Shown: positions 46,150-57,767 of the stretch, piece after piece
How positions within the stretch are numbered: the first letter of the stretch is position 1
Layout of the letters: every line of letters begins with the position of its first letter
Assembly (NCBI GenBank): GCA_023374045.1
Contig: CM041779.1
Location: forward strand, 248,001-312,000
Direction of reading: 5' to 3'
Origin: Limonium bicolor
Lineage: Eukaryota > Streptophyta > Magnoliopsida > Caryophyllales > Plumbaginaceae
DNA: 64,000 nt
Notes under the pieces: model-generated
What the model saw: the letters and a program-made list of their open reading frames with translations, nothing else
What the model was told of the DNA's origin: nothing
Databases searched by the model: none
Translations under genes and position numbers: made by a program

Positions 46150-49100
46150 TGTAACACCCCTACTACGCACATAACATTACTTGGAATCGCAGCGGAATAT
46201 AAACAACTAAACAGTAACTAAACGATTGGTGCTACAACGCCGTCAACCACCCACGTGGTTAACAAGGCTGAACAATACAAGTGTACCGGTCTGATGATCA
46301 GACTCCCGAGCATAGAACTAATAACCATATATATACATCAACAAAATACCGAGTGTTTACATAAATCCTTCACTGTTTACCGTCACCGTAAACCATCATA
46401 AACAAGTATATAACACGCCACGGGAGCACAGGCGCATCCCGGGCAACATCCAAAAGTACTCCAAAAGTAACTACACCCTAGGATCTAGAGCCACTCCGCT
46501 TCTTCGATCCTCATCCTGCAGTAAAAGAAATATGGATCCCCCGAGGGGGTCAGCAACCCTTGGCTGGCATGGTTAACGCGCAGCCCATCGACTACCGGAA
46601 TGCGCGCAACTATTTGTCATGATGACATGGTATTCATTTTAAAACACACAACTCATACATATATAACATAACATGGGTATTGTACACATCATAACACACA
46701 TCACACACTTACAATTCCTTTTAGGAAGAGAACCAACTCAGTTAGTCCCCACTGAGAGCCTAGAGAATGTTGCCACGCTCATACTTAGCTCGTTACATAA
46801 CTCGTTACCGTCCGGTTAGATTGAACGGTTAACTTAACACTAGGTGCCTCGGATATAGTGATCCAAGCACACCGAAATAACACATAGTATGCCCCTGTGG
46901 CCCGACGTGAGTCAGTAAAATAGCCTTGGTTAAGCTAAAGGGAAGGTTAGAAACCAAATTGGAAACTTAACCATAACATACAGAGAGAATCGAACCGGTC
47001 ATGACATCGACTCCCATACTCACACGCGTGGCCGGAACAGACCGGACTCCTCACTTCCCCCGTTAGCCCTTGTTAGTAGTTCATCATTGAACTCAACAAC
47101 AATTCACAATAATAGGTCAAGTCTTGTTAGACACAACAAGGGAAGAGAGAGTCATACTTAACAACATAATAATATTTAACAACTGTAAACTCTTTACATG
47201 GTTTAATCTTACAAAGTCATAAACACACAGAAAAACAAACAACACACAAGCCGGTGTAATCCGGTAGGCAACAGACTGCAAGAAAACCATACCTTGGTCC
47301 TTGCCTCGTTTCGTTTCCACCTTGAGAGAATCCTAACCACATTAGTAACGTCGGTTAATTAACGCACTAGTCCATTATTAACATTATCCACTCAACATTA
47401 CCAGTTTATTTTTATTTTACACTTGTTACAACTTTTCATCCTTTTAATTGCCTTTAAAACCCACCTAACATGTCTTACATAACCTCATAATATCATTACT
47501 AACCTACTACCATTTTTTAGATAACAATTCCCATCGTAAAACAATAATTTTTTGGTCCATATAGTGGCCTGTCCGAACTTGTGTCTGAGCTTCCAAGTTC
47601 GGACACAAGCCGTGATTTTAGACAGAAAACAGACACACATCCGAACTTATGTCCGGACTTTGGAAGTTCGGACGTGAGCCGAGAAAATTTTAGACAGAAA
47701 TCCGTGCGTCCGAACATGTGTCCGGACATCCCAAGTTCGGACACTGCTCGCGAGTGAAAATTCCTTTACTCAACAGGGCCTGTCCGAACTTCCACATCCG
47801 GACGGAAGTTCGGACAAGGCATTATTCTCCAATTTCTAAGCCTTTAAACACTTAACCAAATTTCCCCAAAGCCTCCAACACCTATAGTATCTTCTCCTTA
47901 AGTTTCTAAGTGATATTCCTTGCCTATTCCAATCATTATTCCTAGATATTTCTTCCACCCAACATCATTTCTTACAAACTAAAACTCCTTATGTCATCCT
48001 TGAAATCTCTTTTTCTAAGCTTGCACTTTCTCCTTATTTTACCAAAGTTTTCCTAAGTCTCAATCTAAGTCCCAAAGTGACTTTGGTACTTACTAATCCT
48101 CAAGCTCATGCCTAAGTCCTTGACACACTCTAGAACACTTAAGACATTATATCTTCTCTTGTAAAACACCTAGTTATTTCCTAACACCTCTAATTCACCA
48201 AACCTTATATAAACACTTATAACTTCTTGCTTCTTACCTAAATTTTGACATGGATTCCCCTAGAACATTACTAAGCCTAAACATTTTGTTTTCTCCATTA
48301 AACACACAAGAACATCTAAAATCACCAAGAACACTCTCATACACAACTTCACCAAATTCACACTACATTACAATATAGTGCACAATTTAAATTGCATGGC
48401 ACTTAGGCCCTTAAAATGCATGGCTCTTAGGCCCTTAAAATGCATAACCCTTAAACACTGAATTTCCACAATATATTTGCCTTTGACCTGCAAATACACA
48501 CAACACACATATGCCTTTTACTAGTCTCTTTAGAACACTTTACTAAGTCATTCACCATTTGCTCTTTAGGTAGTTTTAATAAGCATTTATAAGCTCATTT
48601 CTCCTAAGGCATTAAACCACATTTGGTTAGTAGATTTACCTCTTTTCCAAAACACTTCCTTCTTGTTTCCTTACAAAACCGTATGGTATTTTGATTCCTT
48701 GTCAAGTTCTAAATAATATACAAACATTATAATGAGTATTCAAGCTATAAGCTTCATCTCATTGTAAACCCTAATTTTACATTGTTTCAAAAACATTAAT
48801 GTAGTTGTTTTACCTTGATCTTTGAAGAGAGTTTGAATATATAACAAGAGAGGACTCCACCTAGTCCATGAAGAGTTGAAATGAAGCTAGAACAAAGTCA
48901 CACAAAGAGCTATATCAATGTGTATTTTCGGTCAAGGTGAAAACATGGAGGAAACATGATTTTTCTTTGAGATTCCTTACCTAGAAGCAAAGGAGATCAA
49001 CAATATATCAAAATACAAGCTCAAGCTCCTTCAATGGTGGAACACCTTGGCACCGAAATGGGGCTCTTGGAGTTTTGAGGAGATAGGAATGAAGAGCTTG

Positions 49101-49936
49101 ATGAGAGGAAGAGATTGGTGGTCTTCGAATTTGATTTGGACAAGTGAGCTTGATTTAGCAAGAGGTCAAAGATGGAGTTACTATGGTGGTAGTGGTATTA
49201 CCGAGAGAGAACAAAGAAGAGAGGTATAAGATGGTGTTTGGAACCATGGGAATGAAGGAAAGAAATGAGAATGAAGATAGAACTTGCTTTTAAGGAGATA
49301 TTTGTAGTATAAAGTAAAAAGTAGTTTTAATTAGTTTTCTTTACTTACTTATTATATTAACTAGAGAGTGGTGAGTCACCACACTTAGAAAACTGGCCCC
49401 CTTTATTAGTGTGAGGGTGTTTTAGTCTTTGTTTGTTAATTTAATTACTTAATACAACATATGTTATAAACTAGCTTATAAAAAGTACTATTCACCTAAA
49501 CAAGGCACTTAGAAGTGAAATTTTTGATTTCCCATTAATATAGCCACCCAATTGTGATACTATATAGTACACATATATATTTAAGAGTAATGATGGACAT
49601 TTAGCCATTCAAAACTCATTTACAAGACAATTTTTCAAAAATGTGCTTTAAGACTTCTTAAAGCACATTTTGTGTTTAAACTTGTTTTCAAGCTTGGTTT
49701 TCTTTGGTAATTGGTTTAATATGTTCATTAGTGTATAAATGAGGTCTTGGTAGGCTCATTAGGTCTTACCCAAGTTTATCCCAAGCTTAGAGCACATTTT
49801 GGCTCTTATTGACTTTAAAGCACATTTTGTGTTTTCTTTAGTTAAAATTTATTTACTAAGGTTTCTAAGACTCTTTTTAGTCTTATTACACCATATTTAG
49901 GTGTTTAAACAACATAACTAGGTTTCGGGTATTTCA
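46150..49936 (-). repeat. 5' LTR of F
   Basis: 3787 bp, nearly identical to the 3' LTR. Stem-loop at 46242-46263, hairpin array at 47571-47816, 14-bp inverted repeat at 49637-49670. No gene seen. Confidence 0.93.
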
Positions 49937-49941
49937 CTTTC

Positions 49942-51763
49942 AATGTCTTTTAACTAAGTTATGTTCGATTTTGGTCCCGCCGGGCAACTTGCCGGTTTGT
50001 ATACACCCGGCAATCTTGGAGGAAGTCCAACGTCGGGCTTCGAACACCCGGTACTACGTCCGGCATATGCAACTTTGTTTCTTCTTTTGATTTTTGCGAA
50101 TTTAATTATGTTAATATCTTTTTATTTTATTATTACAAATATCTCGTTTTATCCATCCCTTTTCTCTTTTTGATTTAATTTATTTTCTCTTCGAGTTTAA
50201 ATAAGCCGGGCAGGAAGCCGGATAAAACCAATCCGGCATTAATGAAAGAAGTCCATTGCCGGATACGAGTCGCCCGACATTATATCCGGCATTTTAAAAA
50301 AAAAATATATATTTTTTTTTTCTTCCTCTCTTGAATTGGTAACATTCCTGTCTTATTATTATTTTTCATACTATAATTTGTTTAATTTAAAATTTTGTGT
50401 AGTCCTCCAAGGTAAATTAGGTGCATGCACTTCAAGCACACTCCCTACACAATTACTCTAATACAGCAGGCGATTGGCTAGAGCTCTCTTCCTCAGCAGG
50501 TGAATGTGGTTAGTGCATGACCACACACCTAGTACACTGAATTCCAAGATTTTTCAACACCTGAGGGAGTAAATTGCAAGAGATCTGACCGTTCGCACGG
50601 AGCATAAGTTGTTGCAGCAACTTTTTGCTCAACCATGACCGCTTGGTCAACTCCCGTCTCCAACACTAAATTTATCGACAGGAGTAGGCGAGATCGATCT
50701 TCGTTTCTATCAAGATCTCTAATCACTCGGCCACGTAGCCAAAGGCTAAGTGTAGGGCAGCCCCACGCATCTGGTCTTCTTTCACCACAGGGGAGTCATT
50801 TTCTTCTTAATTACTTATAATTTTATCTGTTACAGTCTTTCTTTATTTATTTTCTTTTTCTTTCGAACACTGGGGACAGTGTTCCTGCCAAGTGTAGGAC
50901 AGGGATCCCCCTTAAAAAAATATATATATATATGTTTGCTTATAAATAATATGTATAAGTTTAGAGTTTTATCAATGTTTTACTAAACTTTTTGCATGTT
51001 TTTGATCGAGATAAGATTAGGAATGAATAAATGCTTGTTCTCTCAAGAGGTAAGCTTTCTAATGACTTATAGATACCTGTTTTTAACTCTTTGATTCTCT
51101 TTATTAACATGAGTATATGATCTTTCTCCTAATTCTTTCCTTTATGTACTTATGGGTATTCTTTTCTTTTTTTCAAATTATGAAAGATCTTTTGGGTAAA
51201 AATCTTAAATAGGGTTTTTGTGAAAAAAGAAAGAAGAAGAAAAAAAAAAGAGAAGAAAAAAAAAGAAAAATCTTCTTCCAAAGGAAAAGCAATATATTCC
51301 TTGAGGTTGCAAAATTGCCTCAAAATAAAAGCAACAAACGAGAGTTTTTCCTTTTATTTTTCTCCTAAATTCCCCGTTCTTCAATGCAAAAAAAATTCAT
51401 GGTTGATTCAGAAACCCTTGCAAAATAGGGCTGAATAATAAAAACCAATGATGAGAGTCTTGGCCACATTCAGAAACTCTTGAAAAATAGAGCTGAATGA
51501 TGGAAACCGGAAAAAGGAGAGTTTACAAAAATCCCTAAACGCAAAATAGCCCAAAGGTTTTTGATCGGTTTTTGAAAATTCCTTATACCCATTAGTATGT
51601 TTTGATGGATAAGGTAGATTAAGTGATACTTGTGAAATAGAGTCAGAAAGTTGAGAATATTTATCTTATTGTCATTCTAGAGTTTATCTGTTTTGTGCAT
51701 AAGTAATTACTCCTTTCTAATCCTGTTTTGCTCGAGGACTAGCAAAAGGTAAGTGTAGGGCCT
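49942..51763. other. E internal non-coding segment, right of F
   Basis: No gag or pol. Contains CCGG hairpin motifs (about 49977-50292), a perfect hairpin GAACACTG/CAGTGTTC with loop GGGA (50865-50884) typical of Athila/Tat 3' regions, an A/G-rich stretch (about 51218-51275), an imperfect duplication (about 51400-51500, AGGGCTGAATAATA-like), and a GTAAGTGTAGGGCC polypurine-like primer next to the 3' LTR. Confidence 0.75.
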
Positions 51764-53272
51764 TGATAAGCCGCAGAATTATCATATTTTATGCACTAGA
51801 TTTAGTATTATATTTATCTAAATAAAGTTATATTTATGTTATTTATGCTTATTATGTGTTAAAATATAATATTTGTACAGATTTATGTTTTTATGAGTTT
51901 TTTGTGCAAGGAATGATTTTCTAGGCAAAAGTTCAGTTGAAGCCGGACTCCATGCCGGGTAGTTTCTGCACGGCATAAGCACAGAACAGAAAAGAGGCCT
52001 AGCCGGACCTAATGCCGGGTAGATTTTATCCGGCATAAGTGAAGAGTCGCCACGGTTGACCAAGCGATAGCAGTTATTGACCGTTGGTGAAAAGGATGCT
52101 GCCGGGTGTGATGTCGGGTATCTCCTACCCGGCATAGGCACTGTTTCGCGCGGAATTTACGGTTTTGACCGTTAACAGTTGGGCGCATTTATCACGTGTG
52201 CCGGCTATTGGTGATCCGGCACGACGCCCGGCAAGAGACATTTTGATGCCTATAAATAGGACGAGGCAGGCTACAATTTGAACACACTTCAACACCCCTA
52301 TACACTCCACTCACAACTCCAATTCCGCCCCACTCCATTGTTGGTGTCCAAGGAAGTTTCTACAGTTCGATCCACGCGAAGAAGAAGAAGATCCTGTCGG
52401 GTTAAGGCTATGACCATTCCCTTCTCCCCTTTGTATTCTCTTCTTGTAGTTGTGTGGATGGAGATGTAGAACTCCTTGCTTATTCTTGGTTAGGGATGAA
52501 ACTCTTTTTGTAAGACAATATGATCTTCTTAATATAATTTTCAAGTTTGTTAAGAGTAAGGCTCTTATTGAAAGAGAATAGGTTGATCTCTTTTTCTCTT
52601 CATGCAATTCTTACTTGTGGAAGACAAGTCCCAAGTAAGATAGGTAAGACTCTCTTAATGGTCTTTCTACTTTTTTCTTATGAATTAAGAGTTAGTAGTG
52701 AGAGTGAAGATTAACCCACATTTCCCATTACTTTGTTCATTTCGTGGCATGATATATGCTCGGATTGTTAATAGGTAGTGAGTCTTCTGTTTTCTACTCG
52801 GAAACTGGAGAAAGAATATGCATTATGACTATGCCGGACGCACTGCTGGGTGGCCAATGTCCGGCAGATTCAATGTCTTTGAATATGCCGTGCAAGTGGT
52901 ATCCGGCAGGACACCCGGCGTGTTCAGTTGTTGGTTAATTCGAAGGCTTGTGTTTATGTTTCGAGTTCGTATTGATACCTAGAAGGTTTCACACCCTGGA
53001 TCAAGGATAATTTCATTGTAATTACCACTTAGTTTAGTTAGTTTTGATTAGGATTAGAAAATATTTCAATTTCCCCCCTTGTCTTAGAATAGGTTATTAC
53101 CGGATTAGGACTAATTTTCTATAAGTCCCTTGGGTTCGATACTCTTGGTCGTAATTTGCTCATGCTATACTCCGACAGGGTTTTATTTTGCTACCCGTAG
53201 TAGAGTTGTAGGTTTAGTTATTTATTTTATTCTTTTGTATATAGTTTTATCCCTACAATTTTTCGCTTAGCA
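51764..53272 (+). repeat. 3' LTR of E
   Basis: 1509 bp, TGATAAGCCG to TTCGCTTAGCA, followed by CACAG. Nearly identical to the 5' LTR apart from scattered substitutions; CCGG hairpins at about 51941-52236. Confidence 0.92.
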
Positions 53273-53551
53273 CACAGTGGGAACTTCAGGCGCTGAAACT
53301 AGCGCTCAACGCAAAACCGGTAAGCCTAGAACTTAAACCTAATGCATGATGCATGAATATGTGTTTATATTTATCAGTCGATGAGACTTGTATGTGTTAG
53401 TAAGTATCAAAATTTAGAGAGACCTAATGTAGGTAACCTCTCACCTAATAGGATACTTCAACATTGTTTTACCTTACCAATGAGACCGAGATCATCTGAG
53501 CTTATGAGCGAAGGTCGGGAATATCCAGAGGCATAACACCAAGTAATTTGA
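53273..53551. other. Element D sequence resuming after E
   Basis: The gag frame of D continues for about 25 codons (WELQALKLALNAKP) to a TGA near 53350; GTAAGC follows AAACCG and could be a donor. The remainder is AT-rich and undefined up to the AlkB relic. Confidence 0.55.
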
Positions 53552-53884
53552 CCCGGCATGATCCTACTCAAGAAATACTTAACTATAAATGAACAAATAA
53601 CTATTATAAATGAATGTAGAACTTGGGGATAAGCCTTAGAGGATTTTATATTCCAGGATATGGGAGTGGATCAAAACTTAAATTATTTATGATGTGTATG
53701 GGTAAGGATTGGGATACCAGTGTATCATTCTCCATAGGAGATAGTGCTGAGTTTATATACGGTGATCAGAAGAGGATGAATAAGGTAAACAAGATTGTTT
53801 TAAAAGTCAGGAGACGCGTTGATATTTGGTGGAGAATACAAATTAGTGTACCATGGGATTAAGAGTATTAGACCAAAATTAGCC
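53552..53884 (+). pseudogene. AlkB-like relic in element D
   Basis: Recognisable in pieces: PGMILLKKYLTINEQITII, GFYIPGYGSGSKLKLFMMC, MGKDWD, then a jump to VSFSIGDSAEFIYGDQKR and, after a further frame change, LVYHGIKSIRP. About 80 residues including the HxD metal motif are missing between GKDWD and VSFSIGD, and there are frame breaks, so it is inactive. Where it differs from B and F it keeps a plausible AlkB sequence of its own, so it is not a recent copy of theirs. It sits after gag, as in the other elements. Confidence 0.85.
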
Positions 53885-56640
53885 TAGGATACATGGTGTG
53901 AGATAGTACAGGGAGGAATGGTAAACTAGTTTTGCTTGGACCACCGAAGGGCTATCAACTGTCCAAACTTGCAGTAACTACAAATTATGACCTGCCTAAA
54001 TAACGAGCAGATGTCATGAAAAAGAATACATTAATTAATATAAAATGCGTAAGACTACAAGAATTGTCAAAAAGGGGTTTGAGGAAGACCTGCACATAAA
54101 GATCAAACACTGAAATTTTATGGGATACCCAGGCACCGAGCTTACCGCTCAGTGCGATACTAGAAGATCTTACAATTCCTTATTAACTTCGAGAGAAGAT
54201 AGTGCGAAACCTTGAAATTTGACAAGAGAGAAACAGAATCCCAAAAAAATATAACTAAACATCCATCATGGATAAGCACGGGTTATAAATACCTGAGCAA
54301 ATACCAAGGGTCTCAACTAGTATCAATATAGTGACAGTGCTGGACTCCTAATTGATAACGGGGAGAGAACAAACTTTGAATCTATATTTTCTGAAGTCGG
54401 GAGAACTACCAAATGCTACATATAAATTGGAGGTTGTAAACCTAAAACGCTGAGGAGTATTGATACATTTCAGGGGGCTAAAGTATCATTAAATATACCT
54501 ACCCTATTTTGAGGCTATCGTCCTACACCATCCTTATGGTTCTATACGAGCATATGTCTGCTATGACAGCTCAAATTATGAATGCGAATAAAGATCGCAG
54601 TAAATCAAATAAGGGTAACCCCTATGTAATATAAATTTTAATATAAACATGGTAACGACTAACTCTCCTTGACAATTACAATGAAGGTAGTATAAGATAT
54701 ATTAAGAGTTTGAATTATTACATACACTAAAAGTGAGTTGAAGTCAAACTTAAAGGTAGGAAAACATACCCCTTGGCTTGTAACAATTGTTTTACACGTA
54801 AGCGTTCCTAACGTTGTACATTAATCCCTATGATTCGAAACCCTCTATTTTATACACCTAATTGACTTATTTTTGGAAGCCATTGAGCTTGTGGATTAAC
54901 CACGTTTCTAAGAGATAGAAACAAACAATAAGCTTTGATTGTCTTGTTACCAAACCGTCGGATTCAAACTGGAAACCCTTAGTTTGAAAAGGTACCAATA
55001 TTAAGAGATATTTGACCTAGGCTGAACATACGGTTCACCAGATTCATGGAGTTTAGATGGGATAAGAAAAAGCAAGCTTTGAGGTGGAGAAAATAATACT
55101 TTATGGAACTGTAATGGTTGATCGAGTTATGGAAACTTTTCCTTAGAGTCTAACTGTGACAGTCTTTGTTCCATGTGATGATAACTAAGTCTAGGCAATA
55201 ATCAAGCCCTGGTGAGTTAAATACTAGATGAGCCTTTTAAAGAGAAGAGAGTATTCTAAGATATCCAAGTCCATAACTGAATTAATTACTTGGATAATGG
55301 ATTAAGAGTTAAAATGATTGATGGATATAATTATTAGATAGTATGAGCCTAGATGCTTTAATAAGAATTTATCTTTTATGCCAAGAGGAAAAACTAGCTT
55401 CCCCGCTTGATGATTTGATCAAAGAAATATGGTTCCGGGGATTTTGGTAATACCCTAGATTCAAGTATAGGTGATGACAGTTATTGGAATAGTTGTATAA
55501 CAGTCAAGAGAAAATATAGTACTCACCACGTCACAAAATTCGATAAAATAAAATCTGGAAAATGACAATTATGTGATTGTTTGATATTTGACGTCGGAGG
55601 TCGAACTTGATCCTGGTCATCAAGGGAAAACCAAACACAAAATGGTGTGGAAGGATAGTTCAACACTGATGTTGACCCCGTCAGGGTTGGATGATTCCTG
55701 AGACTCCTTACAAGTGGTCACAAATATTTCTGTGATACGTAGGTATTTATTCTTAAATCTGATATAAAATTTGACTAATAAGTATATGAGATGAAAAAGG
55801 TGTAAATTAAGAGTTAAGTTGTCCAAGCTACCCTGAAAAGATTAAATAGCTAAACAACTCCGTGTATGTCGGAAAAGTAGTCAGTTGTGAGGGAAATACT
55901 AACCATTATTATCCCATGAACCATGTTAATAAATTAAATATGAGATCAAGAGACAATTATCTATAATAAGAGTATTCTCAAGCTACCTTCTAAGTTATGG
56001 CCATATTGCCATCTGGAAGGAAAGATCGACTTACAAGTCCTTATTTACAAATCCAAACCCAATATATTAAATGGAAACCTACCTATAAACATGGTAGAAT
56101 ATAGAGAGTAGAAACATTATACTAAAACTAACATGAGTTGATTCAAACCGCAGGAACATGTCCAATTGAGAGGAAACTATACCTTGTTAGAAACCTTAGC
56201 GGTAATCCTACTGTGGTATACCTGATGAACAGACGATAGTAATCGTGTATATACTACCGACAATTGGTGAATCAATAATATCAAGAAACCCTTCTATAAT
56301 ATACATAAGATGCACGGCTTGACCGTAGCTCATACTCTACATTGAAAATGAAAACCGAATATGGTGACAGTAAACTCAAATACCAGAATCACAAGATGAT
56401 GATCTGAAGATCAAAGAGAGAGATTTTAAGTAAGCCCCAATAATAATACAAAACCCGAACGCCGACGATTACAACAATAAGAGGCGATTAATGGAAGTGT
56501 GTTATATACAATAGTTTAAACAAGCCATGAGATAATATTGGTAACGTACAAAATAGTAGATCACCTTCACCCACACACACGGGATTCAAATATAAAAGTA
56601 TACTAATACACTATGGAACAGGTCAGAGAATGCATAGACT
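53885..56640. other. Decayed D internal region, little recognisable
   Basis: By position this should be pol protease to integrase, but only very weak hints remain, such as RWDKKKQA near 55060, like the start of a Ty3 RNase H linker. No open frame over 70 codons looks coding. AT-rich with many stops in all frames. Confidence 0.4.
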
Positions 56641-56649
56641 CTTGGGAAC

Positions 56650-57126
56650 TATACCTCGTAGGACAGAAGTCATATGCTGATGTTTGTAGGAGAGACCTCG
56701 AGTTCGCAATAGGCGATTGAATCTTCCTTAGAGTTTCACCTATGAAGTGAATTTTTAGATTTGGGCATAAGGGCAAGCTTAGCCCGAAGTACGTAGGACC
56801 GTACCTTATTACGGAGCGAGTGGGCCCATTAGCCTACGGATTAGATTTACCTGTTGAGCTTGGGAGAGTGCATAATGTGTTTCACATTTCTCAACTAAAG
56901 TAGTATTGTCTCACCCATCACATATCTTAGAGCCCGAGACACTCGAGCGAGATCCTACACTTAGATATGAGAAAACCCCAATTCGCATTTTAGACTCCAA
57001 AACTAGGAGACCAGGAACAAGACCATTAGAATGGTCAAGGCTCTGTGGTGAAACCACGACACTGAGGAGGCGACATGGGAGTTCGAAGACTCCCATGCGA
57101 GACAAGTATCCAACAATTTTCTCTTA
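56650..57126 (+). pseudogene. pol: pol 3' end of element D
   Basis: Fragments QKSYADVCRRDLEFAIGD, FRFGHKGKLSPKYVGPYLI, ERVGPLAYGLDLP and VHNVFHISQLK match the integrase C terminus of B and F, followed by a chromodomain-like tail. At least three in-frame stops and two frameshifts are present. Confidence 0.8.
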
Positions 57127-57168
57127 ATTTTGTGTATACTTGTGGGGGTACGTGGGCGTAACCCTTTT

Positions 57169-57766
57169 AAGGGGGGTAGAGCACCACATGCAACTTGCAT
57201 ATCTATGGTCTATACTGGTTTTCTAATTGGTTGTTTGTGTTTGATTGTTGCGCATGTGTGCAATTGGTTCAATGGTTGGTTATTATTGATATGTCCTATG
57301 AGACACTCGTATGGTTATTGTTGTGTCCTATGTGACACTTGAATGAGTTATGGTTGTATTCTATTTAACACTTGGATGTTTAAGGAAGCACTTAATTACC
57401 TTGCAGTATGTTCATTTCTACAATCACACAAGAGATTCACTACCAAGGGTTTACGCCTCTGCACTCTTTAAGACTAAGGATTTGGTATTGCACTTGTGCA
57501 GTGATGACCGAGTGGGATAGCTAGGAAGTTGGGACATTTATTTGTTTGCAGTATTTATCAATACTTATGCTATAATTACAGAGATAATCATGAGTAAGGT
57601 TATGTGTTATATACACTCATATTACTGATGGAATGTAGTGGCGTCAATATAGTATCGACACCCTGGAATGATAGGCATACAAGGAATAGATAAGAGGAAC
57701 TTGATTCCATAGGATGAACAAGTATAAGTTATGACTTCGGGACGAAGTCCTTTTAAGGGGGGTAGA
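57169..57766 (+). promoter_or_regulatory. D duplicated polypurine tract
   Basis: AAGGGGGGTAGA at 57169-57180 and 57755-57766, the latter next to the 3' LTR. The spacer is longer than in A-C and lacks the GGACC repeat, but the duplicated tract is kept. Confidence 0.75.
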
Positions 57767-57767
57767 C

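Larger units (their letters stand above)
35983..49936 (-). mobile_element. Full-length chromovirus F with gag-AlkB-pol, minus strand
   Basis: A complete element of 13,954 bp with LTRs of 3777 and 3787 bp, CTTTC target duplications, a tRNA-iMet primer site at 46133-46144 and a polypurine tract at 39761-39772. Internal order matches the array family but sequences differ at many positions, so F is a sister subfamily. Gag and pol have several breaks; the AlkB frame has none. The LTR pair is nearly identical, which suggests recent insertion. Confidence 0.95.
33960..53272 (+). mobile_element. Non-autonomous LTR element E (tRNA-Asp primer site), hosting F
   Basis: LTRs of 1507 and 1509 bp (33960-35466 and 51764-53272), TG...CA ends, a tRNA-Asp-type primer site and exact CACAG target duplications define a complete insertion in D gag. 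Without F its internal part is about 2.3 kb (35467-35982 and 49942-51763) with no gag or pol. It must rely on proteins from elsewhere. The primer site and the GGGGACAGTGTT motif are typical of Athila/Tat-lineage elements, so it may be a shortened derivative of one. Confidence 0.9.

Noticed and set aside
51220..51438. Lys-rich small protein in E
   Set aside because: Produced by an A/G-rich run in a gene-free internal region; absent elsewhere.
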